Of a stretch of 64,000 nucleotides of DNA, positions 8,613 through 17,067 are shown piece by piece. The first letter of the stretch is position 1; the number at the start of each line of letters is the position of its first letter. A model generated the notes under the pieces. It did no database searches. It saw nothing but the letters and a program-made list of their open reading frames with translations, and had not been told where the DNA came from. The stretch is from Pseudomonadota bacterium (GTDB lineage: Bacteria; Pseudomonadota; Gammaproteobacteria; Acidiferrobacterales; Acidiferrobacteraceae): the NCBI GenBank assembly GCA_021795715.1, contig JAJYPD010000001.1:108968-172967 (forward strand), read 5' to 3'. A program made the position numbers and the translations under genes.

Positions 8613-9764
8613 TTAGCGGGCAAGCCATGTCAGCGGATTCACCGGCCGACCGTCATGGCTGATATCGAAATAGAGACCGGCACGGCCAAAGCCGCCGCTG
8701 TTGCCGACCGTCGCGATCGGCTGTCCCCCGTGCACGTAGTCACCCACCCGCCCCAGCAGACTCTGGCAATGGCCGTACAAGGTCATGTAGCCGTCGCCGT
8801 TTTGAAGTATCAACAACAAACCGTAACCGCGCAACCAGTTCGCATAGACGACCCGCCCGGAAAAGACGGCATAGACCGTCTGTCCCGGACGGCCGGGCAT
8901 GAACACGCCCGCCCAGCGCTGCAGGCCGCGCGGCCCCTGTTCGAGGCGGATGGCCCCATAGGTGGTGCGCAAAGGCAGCGGCAAACGGCCCCGGTAGGCG
9001 ACGAAGGCGCCGTGCAGATTGGGAACGGGCGGCCGCAGGTGCGGCAGGCGCCGCAAGCCGGCCAGCAAGCGCTTGAGGCGGCGTGCCCGCGCCCGCATGG
9101 CCAAAAGTTGCGCATGGCCGCTGCGCACCCGGCCGTCGAGGCGGGCGAGAACGGCGCGCCGGCGGGTGAGCGCCTGCTCAAGACGCGCCTTCTGCCGCGT
9201 GAGATGGGCGGCAAGCCGCGCCAGCCTTTGCTGGGCCAGCGCGGTGGCGCGGGCCGCCTGTTGGGCTTGCGCGAGCACCCGCTCCACCGCGTGCACGACG
9301 CCCAGACGCGCCCGCACCACGAAGCGGTAGTAGGTGAGCAGGCGGTCGATCGTGGTGGGCTGTTCCTGGCTCAGGAAGATTTCGAGGCCGCCGGCGCGGC
9401 CGGTCATGTAGGCGGCGACGATCTGACGGCGCAAGGCGACACGCTGGCGCCCCAGGCGCGCCTGCAAGGCCGCCTGCCGGGCGCGCAGCCGCGCCAGACG
9501 CTCCTGGTCGCGGGCGGCGCGGGCCTTGAGGCCACCAAGCCGGGCGCTTTCGTGCGCCACGGCGTCTTCGGCAAGGCGCAGCGCATTGATGGTGCGGTCG
9601 CGATGACGCAGCGTCCGGTCGAGACGCCTTTGCAAGACCGCCTCCTCATGTCTTAGGAGGGACAGCTCGCGCTGGACCGAGGCCTGGGCGGCGGGGGCGT
9701 GGGCCGCTGCGAGAAGGGCGCCGCAGAGCAGCAGATACAGCCCCGCTCTACCGGCAGCCCGCAT
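8613..9764 (-). CDS. envC: EnvC-like murein hydrolase activator
   Basis: 383 aa: a signal peptide (LYLLLCGALLAAAHAPAAQA), a long Arg/Ala/Leu-rich coiled coil to about residue 245, and a C-terminal LytM/M23 domain. The domain looks catalytically degenerate: the last metal-ligand HxH of active M23 enzymes reads YFD (GRAGLYFDISHDG), as expected for EnvC proteins, which activate amidases rather than cut peptidoglycan. It sits between gpmI and ctpA. Periplasmic, acting at division with AmiA/B-type amidases by family knowledge. Confidence 0.93.
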   Translation of the reverse strand: MRAAGRAGLYLLLCGALLAAAHAPAAQASVQRELSLLRHEEAVLQRRLDRTLRHRDRTINALRLAEDAVAHESARLGGLKARAARDQERLARLRARQAALQARLGRQRVALRRQIVAAYMTGRAGGLEIFLSQEQPTTIDRLLTYYRFVVRARLGVVHAVERVLAQAQQAARATALAQQRLARLAAHLTRQKARLEQALTRRRAVLARLDGRVRSGHAQLLAMRARARRLKRLLAGLRRLPHLRPPVPNLHGAFVAYRGRLPLPLRTTYGAIRLEQGPRGLQRWAGVFMPGRPGQTVYAVFSGRVVYANWLRGYGLLLILQNGDGYMTLYGHCQSLLGRVGDYVHGGQPIATVGNSGGFGRAGLYFDISHDGRPVNPLTWLAR

Positions 9765-9767
9765 CGG

Positions 9768-11318
9768 CTATTCCTTGAGCTCGATGAGCGGCCGCCCCGT
9801 CATTTCGGAGGGGATGGGCAATCCCGCCACCCGCAGGAGTGTCGGCGCCACATCCTCGAGGGAGCCCGTGGGCGCCATCAGCGCCTGGCGGCCGATGTAA
9901 AGCAAAGGCACCGGGTTGGTTGTGTGCGCCGTATGGGCCTGGCCGCTTTCCTCGTCCTGCATCTGCTCGGCATTGCCATGATCGGCCGTGATCAGCAGTT
10001 CACCGCCGTGACGGCGCACCGTATCGGCGAGCATCGCCAGGCAGCGGTCGAGGATTTCGATGGCCTGCACGGTGGCGGCAAAGTCGCCGGTGTGGCCGAC
10101 CATATCGGGATTGGCGAAATTGCAGATGATCACGTCGTGGCGGCCGTCACGGACGGCCTGCATGACCGCCTCTGTGACCTTCAGCGCGCTCATCTCCGGT
10201 TTGCTGTTGTAGGTCGCAACGTCGGTCGGGGACGGGATCAGGATCCGGTCCTCGCCCTCGAACGGGGTCTCTTCACCGCCGTTGAAGAAAAACGTGACGT
10301 GGGCGTATTTCTCGGTCTCGGCCACACGCAGCTGCCGCTGGCCAAGGCCTGCCAGGTGCGCGCCGAGGACATTGCGCAGGCGCGCCGATGGGAAAGCGAC
10401 CGGCACATTGAAGTCGGCCTGATATTCGGTGAGGCTGACGAAGCGGGCGAGCCGCGGATGAACCCCGCGCACGAACCCGTCGAAGCGCGGTTCGATGAAT
10501 GGCCGGGTGATCTGCCGCGCCCGGTCGGAACGGAAGTTCATGAAGACGACCACGTCGCCGTCGCCGATCGTGCGCGCCCCGCAACCGGGCGGGAGAATGA
10601 GCGTGGGACGCACGAATTCATCGGTCTCGCCCCGCGCATAAGCGGCCTCGAGTGCGGCGGCCGCCGTCGGCGCGTGGAACTCCGCCTGGCCCGCCGTCAT
10701 CAGGTCGTAGGCGGCCTGGATGCGCGGCCAGCGATGGTCGCGGTCCATGGCATAGTAGCGCCCGACGACGGACGCGAAACGGCCGTGGCCCAGGGCCTCG
10801 AACTTCGCCTCCATCGACACGATCGACGCGCCCGCGCTCTGCGGCAAGGTATCGCGCCCGTCCAGGAAGGCGTGCAGGCACACGTCGGTGAGCCCGCGGC
10901 TGACCGCGAGCTCGACCAGGGCATGGATGTGGTCTTCGTGGCTGTGTACCCCGCCTTGGGACAACAACCCCATGATATGCAAAGCCTTATGGCTGTCGCG
11001 GGCGAGGTCGACCGCATCCGTCAGGGTCTTGTTGGTAAAAAAGGCCCCGGAGGCGATGGCGCGATTGATGCGGGTATATTCCTGATAGACGACCCGGCCC
11101 GCGCCGAGATTCAGATGACCGACTTCGGAATTGCCCATCTGCCGCGAGGGCAGGCCGACGGCCGCCTCGGACGCCTGAATCAGGCCGTGGGGCGACGCCT
11201 GCCAGGCCTGATTCCACCAAGGGGTACGGGCGGCGGCAATCGCATTGTGCTCCGCCTGCTCGCGATATCCCCAGCCATCCAGAATGACGAGTACCAAGGG
11301 TTTTGGGGTCGACGACAT
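9768..11318 (-). CDS. gpmI: 2,3-bisphosphoglycerate-independent phosphoglycerate mutase
   Basis: 516-residue glycolytic enzyme interconverting 3- and 2-phosphoglycerate, of the Mn-dependent alkaline-phosphatase fold. The N-terminal metal site LVILDGWGYRE, the catalytic serine in MGNSEVGHLNLGAGRVVYQ, the VHSHEDHIHALVELA block and the late metal site LITADHGNAEQM are all present. It is the first gene of the minus-strand run ending with the GNAT gene. The promoter must lie in the 11319-11450 gap shared with the divergent arsR-type gene. Confidence 0.97.
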   Translation of the reverse strand: MSSTPKPLVLVILDGWGYREQAEHNAIAAARTPWWNQAWQASPHGLIQASEAAVGLPSRQMGNSEVGHLNLGAGRVVYQEYTRINRAIASGAFFTNKTLTDAVDLARDSHKALHIMGLLSQGGVHSHEDHIHALVELAVSRGLTDVCLHAFLDGRDTLPQSAGASIVSMEAKFEALGHGRFASVVGRYYAMDRDHRWPRIQAAYDLMTAGQAEFHAPTAAAALEAAYARGETDEFVRPTLILPPGCGARTIGDGDVVVFMNFRSDRARQITRPFIEPRFDGFVRGVHPRLARFVSLTEYQADFNVPVAFPSARLRNVLGAHLAGLGQRQLRVAETEKYAHVTFFFNGGEETPFEGEDRILIPSPTDVATYNSKPEMSALKVTEAVMQAVRDGRHDVIICNFANPDMVGHTGDFAATVQAIEILDRCLAMLADTVRRHGGELLITADHGNAEQMQDEESGQAHTAHTTNPVPLLYIGRQALMAPTGSLEDVAPTLLRVAGLPIPSEMTGRPLIELKE

Positions 11319-11370
11319 CGCTTGACTCTATATCCGTCCGGTTCTTTAGTTTTTTAAAATTGACTTATTG

Positions 11371-11376
11371 TATAAT
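11371..11376 (+). promoter_or_regulatory. Candidate -10 box for the ArsR-type regulator operon
   Basis: A perfect TATAAT in an unusually A/T-rich stretch (about 11343-11383) between divergent gpmI and the regulator. I could not find a good -35 at the usual distance. The A/T-rich tract is a likely place for regulator binding, but no clear inverted repeat was seen. Confidence 0.35.
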
Positions 11377-11450
11377 CTTTTCTGTGATCGGGGCAGCTGG
11401 CGCATCCGCGCAGCCCGCCGCCGTCCGCCATCACCCTGACAGGAGTCACC

Positions 11451-11792
11451 ATGGTGCCTAACGAGACGATCCGTCCGCTTGACGAGATCCTCATAACTAA
11501 CGAAGACGATATTGATCTGGCATCGCGTTCGCTCAAGGCCATTGCGCATCCGTTGAGACTGAAGATCCTCTGCATTCTCGGCGCGGCGACCGAAGTGAGT
11601 GTACAGGATATTGTCGCGCAAGTGGGGACTTCGCAGAGCAACATATCCCAGCACCTCTCGATCCTGCGCGACAAGGGAATCCTGGCGTCGCGCAAGCACG
11701 CGAACAAGGTCTTCTACCGCATCGCCGACCCGCGGATTTTGCAGTTGATCGGGGCCATGCGCATGGCGTTTTGCACCCTTCCTGGAAGCTGA
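11451..11792 (+). CDS. ArsR-family regulator, candidate persulfide sensor (SqrR/BigR-like)
   Basis: 113-residue winged-helix repressor with the ArsR core: HPLRLKILCILG, recognition helix SQSNISQHLSILRDKGIL and wing ASRKHANKVFYRIADPR. It lacks an ELCVCDL metal box. The only cysteines are C41 and C108, the spacing of the two cysteines that SqrR and BigR use to sense persulfide. The next gene is a rhodanese, a sulfur-transfer enzyme, which supports that reading. The start ATG has AGGAG seven bases upstream. Sensing of sulfide/persulfide is inference from the cysteine pair and context. Confidence 0.85.
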   Translation: MVPNETIRPLDEILITNEDDIDLASRSLKAIAHPLRLKILCILGAATEVSVQDIVAQVGTSQSNISQHLSILRDKGILASRKHANKVFYRIADPRILQLIGAMRMAFCTLPGS

Positions 11793-11801
11793 GGTCATCC
11801 C

Positions 11802-12215
11802 GTGGAAAGTTTTGTCATCGCGCATTGGTACCTCTTTTTGGCCCTCGTCGTGGTGGTCGCGGCACTGATCGCGCAACCCCTCATGAGCGCGGCCTCTGGC
11901 GTGGCGGCGGTGACGCCGACCGAAGCCGTCCAGATCCTCAATCACCAAAATGGCGTGATCATCGATGTGCGCGAGCCGAGCGAGTTCAAAAGCGGCCACA
12001 TCATGCGCGCCATCAACATCCCGCTAAGCCAGGTCGGCACGCGCAGCCAGGAGCTGAAGAAGTACAAGGATCGGCCGGTGATCCTCTGCTGCGTCAGCGG
12101 GGCGCGCTCGGCGCGCGCGGCGGGCATTTTACGCCAGCAAGGATTCAGCGATCCCCGCAATCTGGGCGGGGGGCTGAACGCCTGGCGGTCGCAAAACCTC
12201 CCTCTGGAGTCCTGA
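11802..12215 (+). CDS. Membrane-anchored rhodanese (YibN-like sulfurtransferase)
   Basis: 137 aa: an N-terminal membrane anchor (YLFLALVVVVAALIAQPL) followed by one rhodanese domain with IIDVREPSEFKSGHI and the active-site loop CCVSGARSA (catalytic Cys is the second of the pair). The domain faces the cytosol or periplasm depending on anchor topology. The GTG start is ten bases after the regulator. The order rhodanese-grxC-secB-gpsA matches yibN-grxC-secB-gpsA of other Gammaproteobacteria. The physiological sulfur donor is unknown. Confidence 0.93.
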   Translation: MESFVIAHWYLFLALVVVVAALIAQPLMSAASGVAAVTPTEAVQILNHQNGVIIDVREPSEFKSGHIMRAINIPLSQVGTRSQELKKYKDRPVILCCVSGARSARAAGILRQQGFSDPRNLGGGLNAWRSQNLPLES

Positions 12216-12221
12216 CACACC

Positions 12222-12479
12222 ATGGCCAAAGTCCTGATGTACACTACACGCGTTTGTCCCTACTGCCAGATGGCCCAAAAGCTCCTCGAAACGAAGGGCG
12301 TGACCATCGACAAGATCGCTGTCGACGAGATGCCGGAGCGGCGCCGGGAAATGACGCAACGCGCCGGCGGCGCGACCACCGTCCCGCAGATCTTCATCGA
12401 CGAATACCACGTCGGCGGCTACCGGGAGCTGGCGCAGCTTGAAGTCAAGGGCGAGCTCGACCGCCTGCTGGCGCAGTAA
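12222..12479 (+). CDS. grxC: Glutaredoxin 3
   Basis: 85-residue dithiol glutaredoxin with active site CPYC (TRVCPYCQMAQKLL), the cis-proline TVPQIFID and the glutathione-binding HVGGYREL (the usual GGCDDL motif reads GGYREL). It reduces protein and glutathione disulfides in the cytosol. It lies six bases after the rhodanese and upstream of secB in the conserved order. Confidence 0.95.
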   Translation: MAKVLMYTTRVCPYCQMAQKLLETKGVTIDKIAVDEMPERRREMTQRAGGATTVPQIFIDEYHVGGYRELAQLEVKGELDRLLAQ

Positions 12480-12518
12480 AAGACAACCCCATCATTCAGA
12501 TTTTTAAGGAGCACAGGC

Positions 12519-12986
12519 GTGGCCGAATCCGGTACGGAGCAGGAAGTCGTTTTCAGTCTCGAGAAGATCTATGTGAAAGACATCTCCTACGAGGCACCCC
12601 ACGTCCCCCAGGTGTTCCTCGAAAAGGCCGCCATGGAGGTCGATCTGCAGCTGGGCATCGAACACAAGCCCATCGAGGCGGCGGAAGGCCTCTATGAGGT
12701 CGTCCTGGCCGTAACCGTGACCGCGCGCGTCGAAAAGCGCACCGCCTTTCTCACCGAAGCCAAACAGGCCGGCATCTTCCGCGTGGTCGGCGTGCCGGAC
12801 GAAGAGATGCCGAAGGTGCTCGAGATCGCCTGCCCCAACATCCTTTTGCCGTTCGCCCGCGAAGTCATCAACGACCTCGTTGCGAAGGGCGGCTTCCCGC
12901 AGCTTCTCATCAATCCCGTGAACTTCGAGGCACTTTATCAGCAAAAGATGAGCGGCGAGCAGCCCCATGGGCAGCCGGCCCACTGA
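12519..12986 (+). CDS. secB: SecB export chaperone
   Basis: 155-residue tetrameric chaperone delivering unfolded preproteins to SecA. Family blocks are clear: FSLEKIYVKDISYEAP, VTVTARVEK, LEIACPNILLPFAREVINDLVAKGGFPQLLINPVNFEALY. The GTG start is set by a strong AAGGAG seven bases upstream. The C-terminus overlaps the start of gpsA by about 20 bases, so gpsA is probably translationally coupled. Confidence 0.97.
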   Translation: MAESGTEQEVVFSLEKIYVKDISYEAPHVPQVFLEKAAMEVDLQLGIEHKPIEAAEGLYEVVLAVTVTARVEKRTAFLTEAKQAGIFRVVGVPDEEMPKVLEIACPNILLPFAREVINDLVAKGGFPQLLINPVNFEALYQQKMSGEQPHGQPAH

Positions 12987-14013
12987 CCCGCGCCGCGACA
13001 TCGCCGTACTGGGCGCCGGCGCATGGGGCACGACGCTTGCGATCGTGCTCGCCCGGCAGGGCCACCGGGTCCGGCTGTGGGGCGCCGATGAAGCGCGGCT
13101 TGCGCGCCTGGCTCATGAGCGATGCAATGCGGCCTACCTGCCCGGGGTGGCCTTCCCCGACTCGCTCACGACAGAGCCCGGGCTCGCGGCACTAAGCGGT
13201 TGCCAGAACATCCTCGTGGCGGTGCCAAGCGGCGGCTTCCGGGCGGTCGTGCGGGCCGTCGCGCCCGCCTTGCGCCCGGATACGGTCCTTGCATGGGCGA
13301 CGAAGGGCCTCGAGACCGGCACGGGCCGGCGGATGAGCGAAATCGTCGAGGAGATCCGGCCGGGACACCCCGGCGCGCTCATCACCGGGCCGAGTTTCGC
13401 GCGCGAGGTGGCGGCCGGGTTGCCGACGGCGCTCACGGTGGTGTCGACGCAGACCGCGGTGGCAGACGAGGTCGCGCAGTGGCTGCGCCACGCGCGGCTG
13501 CGTGTCTACACCGGCCGCGACATGCTGGGCGCCGAACTGTGCGGCGCCATCAAGAACGTGCTGGCCATTGCCGTTGGCATCAGTGACGGGCTCGGATTTG
13601 GCGCCAACGCGCGCGCCGCCCTCATCACCCGCGGACTGGCCGAACTCATCCGCTTCACCAGCGCACTCGGCGGACAGCGCGAAACCGTCATGGGACTTGC
13701 GGGCATCGGCGATCTCGTTTTGACCTGCACGGATGATCTGTCGCGCAACCGGCGCGTCGGTCTTGCGCTTGGCCGCGGACGGCAGCTCGGCGACATCGTC
13801 GGCGAACTCGGACAGGCCGTCGAAGGCGTGGCGAGCGCCCGTGAGGTGTGCCTGCTCGCACAGGCGCAGGGTGTGGAGATGCCGATCGTCGAACAAGTGC
13901 ATGCGGTGCTTTTCGAAGGCCAGACACCGGCGAAAGCGGTGGATGCGCTGCTCAACCGCCAGCCGCGGCCGGAGGACCCTTTGGCGGGCGATCCCGGCAA
14001 CAAGCGGCTTTAA
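12967..14013 (+). CDS. gpsA: Glycerol-3-phosphate dehydrogenase [NAD(P)+]
   Basis: 348-residue enzyme making sn-glycerol-3-phosphate for phospholipid synthesis. The Rossmann motif VLGAGAWGTTLAIVLA is near the N-terminus; TGPSFAREVAAGLPTA, the catalytic-lysine block AIKNVLAIAVGI and GLAGIGDLVLTCTDDLSRNRRVG follow. It is the last gene of the regulator-rhodanese-grxC-secB run and converges on topA; the 84 bases between hold no strong terminator that I can see. Confidence 0.97.
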   Translation: MGSRPTDPRRDIAVLGAGAWGTTLAIVLARQGHRVRLWGADEARLARLAHERCNAAYLPGVAFPDSLTTEPGLAALSGCQNILVAVPSGGFRAVVRAVAPALRPDTVLAWATKGLETGTGRRMSEIVEEIRPGHPGALITGPSFAREVAAGLPTALTVVSTQTAVADEVAQWLRHARLRVYTGRDMLGAELCGAIKNVLAIAVGISDGLGFGANARAALITRGLAELIRFTSALGGQRETVMGLAGIGDLVLTCTDDLSRNRRVGLALGRGRQLGDIVGELGQAVEGVASAREVCLLAQAQGVEMPIVEQVHAVLFEGQTPAKAVDALLNRQPRPEDPLAGDPGNKRL

Positions 14014-14097
14014 GACACCCAAACCGCCGCCGGGGTTGTAGTCGGGCAAAAACCGTTGATGAGCGGGGTGGCTGCAGGAGACGCTGATCGCGGCTGC

Positions 14098-16404
14098 TTA
14101 TTGCGCCGCGTCGGCGGATTCGGCAGGCGGCGCCAGTTCCGGCGCCGGCACGGCGTAGCCGCACTCCTTGCGCGGACAGACTTTCTCGGTGCCCCTGCGC
14201 TTGGTGGTCTTTACCGTAAGCACCGGATAGCCGCACTGCGGACAGGCTTGCGCAATGGGCGGATTCCACACCGCGCACTTGCAATCCGGATATCGCGAGC
14301 ACGAATAGAAGATCTTCCCGTAACGGGAACGGCGCTTCAGGAGCATTCCCTCCTTGCACTCGGGACAGGTGACACCGGTCTCGGCGGGCTTTTCGAGCGG
14401 CTCCATGTGGCGGCAGGCGGGATAGTTGCTGCAGCCGATGAAGCGCCCGTACCGTCCGCGCTTGATGACGAGCGGGCTTTGGCATTCCGGACACACCCGG
14501 TCGGGCACCGTCTCCGGCTCCACGGTCCCCTCATCGGACAGATTGCGCGTGTAATCACACTCCGGGTAGCCGGTGCAGCCAATGAAGTATCCGTTGCGCC
14601 CGAGCCGCTTGGACAAAGGCTTGCCGCACTTCGGGCAGGCCTCGCTCAGGATCTCCGTGCCCGGCCGCTCGGCGTCTTCTTTTTCGGTGATCTGCTGCTG
14701 GAATTCCGCCCAGAAATCGCGCAGCAACGGGATCCACTCCTTCTCGCCGCGTGACACCGCGTCGAGATCGTCCTCCAGCCGGGCCGTGAAGTCGTAGTCG
14801 ACGTAGCGCTCGAAGTGGGTGGACAGGAATTTGTTGACCACGCGGCCGACGTCGGTCGGCTTGAAGCGGCGCTTCTCGAGGATCACGTACTCCCGTTGCT
14901 GCAAGGTCGAGATGATCGTGGCATAGGTCGATGGCCGACCGATCCCGTGGGCCTCGAGGGTCTTGACGAGCGTCGCTTCCGAATAGCGTGGCGGCGGTTC
15001 GGTGAAATGCTGCTCGGGCCGCACCTCGGTGAGCGTGACATGCTCGCCTTCACGCATCTCCGGCAGCAGACGATCGGACGTGTCGTCGTCGCTCCGCTGA
15101 TCGTCGGCGCCTTCCTGGTAGACCGACATGAATCCGGGGGCCAGCAACACCGAACCCGTCGCCCGCGAAATGTCCCCCTGTCCCGCTTCCAGATCGACCG
15201 CCACCGTGTCGAGCAAGGCCGCCACCATCTGCGAGGCGACGGTGCGCTGCCATATGAGTTCGTACAGGCGCGCCTGATCGTGCGTGAGGATCTTCTTCAT
15301 ATCCTCCGGGAGCCGCAAAACCGAGGTCGGACGGATGGCCTCATGGGCCTCCTGCGCGTTCTTCGAGCGGGTCTTGTAGACGTGCGGGCTGTCTGGCACG
15401 CTGCCTGCGCCAAAGCGCTCGCTGATCAGCGCGCGGATTTCGGCAACCGCCTCCTGCGCCAGATTGACCGAGTCGGTTCGCATGTAGCTGATCAAACCGA
15501 TGGTCTCGCCGTTGATCTCGATCCCTTCGTAGAGCTGCTGGGCCGTGCGCATCGTGCGCTGCGCCGTAAAGTAGAGTTTGCGTGCGGCTTCCTGTTGCAG
15601 CGTCGAGGTGGTGAAGGGAGGCGCGGGGTTGCGCCGCCGCTGCTTGCGGTCGACCGACAACACCCGGTAGCGGCCGCCTGCGCCATCGGTCAGACGCTTT
15701 TTGATCGTCGCCGCCTGCGTGGCGTCGCCGATCCCGAATTGCTCGAGCTTCTCCCCGCCCAGATGGGTGAGCTTCGCCCCAAAGGACTGACCGTGCGCGC
15801 TCAGGACCGACTCGATGGTCCAGTATTCCCGGCTGGCAAAACGCTCGATCTCTTCCTCGCGCTCGACGATCAGACGCAGCGCCGGACTTTGCACACGCCC
15901 GGCCGAGAGCCCCCGGCGGACCTTCTTCCACAAGAGAGGCGAAAGATTGAAACCGACCAGATAATCGAGCGCCCGGCGGGCCTGTTGGGCATTGACCAGA
16001 TTGGCCGACAGCGCGCGGGGCTCCTGCACGGCCTTCTGGATGGCGCGTTTGGTGATCTCGTGAAACACGACGCGGTGGACGGTTTTGTTCTCGAGCAGGC
16101 CCTCGTCTTTCAAAAGCTCGTACAGATGCCAGGAGATGGCTTCCCCTTCGCGGTCCGGGTCGGTCGCGAGATAGAGGGCCTCGGCTTTCTTCATCGCCTT
16201 GGCGATCGTCTCGACATGCTTTTTGTTCTTCTCGATGATTTCGTATTTCATCGCGAAATCATGGCTCGTATCGACCGCGCCCTTCTTGGGCACGAGATCG
16301 CGCACATGTCCGTAGGACGCGACGGCCGTGAAATCGCGCCCCAGATACTTGGCCATTGTCTTGGCCTTCGCCGGCGATTCGACGATGATCAGGTTTTTAG
16401 CCAT
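14098..16404 (-). CDS. topA: DNA topoisomerase I
   Basis: 768-residue type IA topoisomerase that relaxes negative supercoils. The TOPRIM start is LIIVESPAKAKTMAKYLG, with DPDREGEAI following; the catalytic tyrosine is in GLISYMRTDSVNL. The C-terminus has four zinc-ribbon repeats, each beginning CPKCG, CPECQ, CPECK or CPQCG and ending with a Cys pair. It lies downstream of smg and the LysM gene, as in other Gammaproteobacteria. Confidence 0.98.
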   Translation of the reverse strand: MAKNLIIVESPAKAKTMAKYLGRDFTAVASYGHVRDLVPKKGAVDTSHDFAMKYEIIEKNKKHVETIAKAMKKAEALYLATDPDREGEAISWHLYELLKDEGLLENKTVHRVVFHEITKRAIQKAVQEPRALSANLVNAQQARRALDYLVGFNLSPLLWKKVRRGLSAGRVQSPALRLIVEREEEIERFASREYWTIESVLSAHGQSFGAKLTHLGGEKLEQFGIGDATQAATIKKRLTDGAGGRYRVLSVDRKQRRRNPAPPFTTSTLQQEAARKLYFTAQRTMRTAQQLYEGIEINGETIGLISYMRTDSVNLAQEAVAEIRALISERFGAGSVPDSPHVYKTRSKNAQEAHEAIRPTSVLRLPEDMKKILTHDQARLYELIWQRTVASQMVAALLDTVAVDLEAGQGDISRATGSVLLAPGFMSVYQEGADDQRSDDDTSDRLLPEMREGEHVTLTEVRPEQHFTEPPPRYSEATLVKTLEAHGIGRPSTYATIISTLQQREYVILEKRRFKPTDVGRVVNKFLSTHFERYVDYDFTARLEDDLDAVSRGEKEWIPLLRDFWAEFQQQITEKEDAERPGTEILSEACPKCGKPLSKRLGRNGYFIGCTGYPECDYTRNLSDEGTVEPETVPDRVCPECQSPLVIKRGRYGRFIGCSNYPACRHMEPLEKPAETGVTCPECKEGMLLKRRSRYGKIFYSCSRYPDCKCAVWNPPIAQACPQCGYPVLTVKTTKRRGTEKVCPRKECGYAVPAPELAPPAESADAAQ

Positions 16405-16488
16405 GGATTCGCGTAAACACCGTTAGGAAGCGGGCACGAGGAGGTTTCTCACCCATGCGGACGCGGGATTGGAGGGAAACGAGGGAGA

Positions 16489-16971
16489 CTAGTTCAACGC
16501 ACCCTGGGCCTCGTTGAAAACGAGATCTTCCATCCAGGCATACGCCTGCTCCTGTCCAGGCTGATTGAACAACACCATGAGAATCACCCATTTGAGTTGT
16601 TCGAGATCGATTTCGTCGGTCTCGAGTGCCATCACCCGGTCGATGACCAGCTCGCGGGCGGCCGGATCGATGACACCACCCTGTTCCAGAAACAAGAGGA
16701 AGCCGCGGGACTCGACGTCCATTTTCGCGCACTCCTGCTCCGAATAGATGCGCAGCGACTTCAGCGACGATGCCGCCGTGGCCGGCGCATCCTCGCGGCG
16801 CAACGCCGCCAGACCCTCGAGCCAGGCGAAGGCCTTGGCGATCTCACCCTTCGGGAAGCCGGCCTGCGACAACTCCGCAACCAGCGACTCCTGATCCGGA
16901 TCGAACTCCGGACCTTCGTCCATGTAGTTTTCAAACAGGTACATCAGTACATCGAGGACGTTTTCTTTCAT
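16489..16971 (-). CDS. smg: Smg, DUF494 family protein
   Basis: 160-residue DUF494 (Smg) protein starting MKENVLDVLMYLFENYM, with an acidic alpha-helical body and the family end LEQLKWVILMVLFNQPGQEQAYAWMEDLVF. No biochemical function is established. The ATG at 16971 was chosen because family homology begins there, although the frame stays open upstream. The usual neighbour order is lysM-dprA-smg-topA; here dprA is missing and only 96 bases separate smg from the LysM gene. Confidence 0.93.
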   Translation of the reverse strand: MKENVLDVLMYLFENYMDEGPEFDPDQESLVAELSQAGFPKGEIAKAFAWLEGLAALRREDAPATAASSLKSLRIYSEQECAKMDVESRGFLLFLEQGGVIDPAARELVIDRVMALETDEIDLEQLKWVILMVLFNQPGQEQAYAWMEDLVFNEAQGALN

Positions 16972-17067
16972 GTCCGGGTCTTGCACTCTCCGATAAGCTC
17001 CCCATGCGCACGGTCTTCTGGCGCGCTTTTGAGGCCAAGCATGGAGCAAACGGGCGGCGAGGTCAAA

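Noticed and set aside
7272..9656. 794-codon open frame antisense to ctpA and envC
   Set aside because: It lies opposite two complete, well-recognised genes and its sequence has no family pattern; GC-rich codon bias creates such shadows.
14815..16416. 533-codon open frame antisense to topA
   Set aside because: topA is intact with all its motifs on the other strand; the antisense frame shows no domain.
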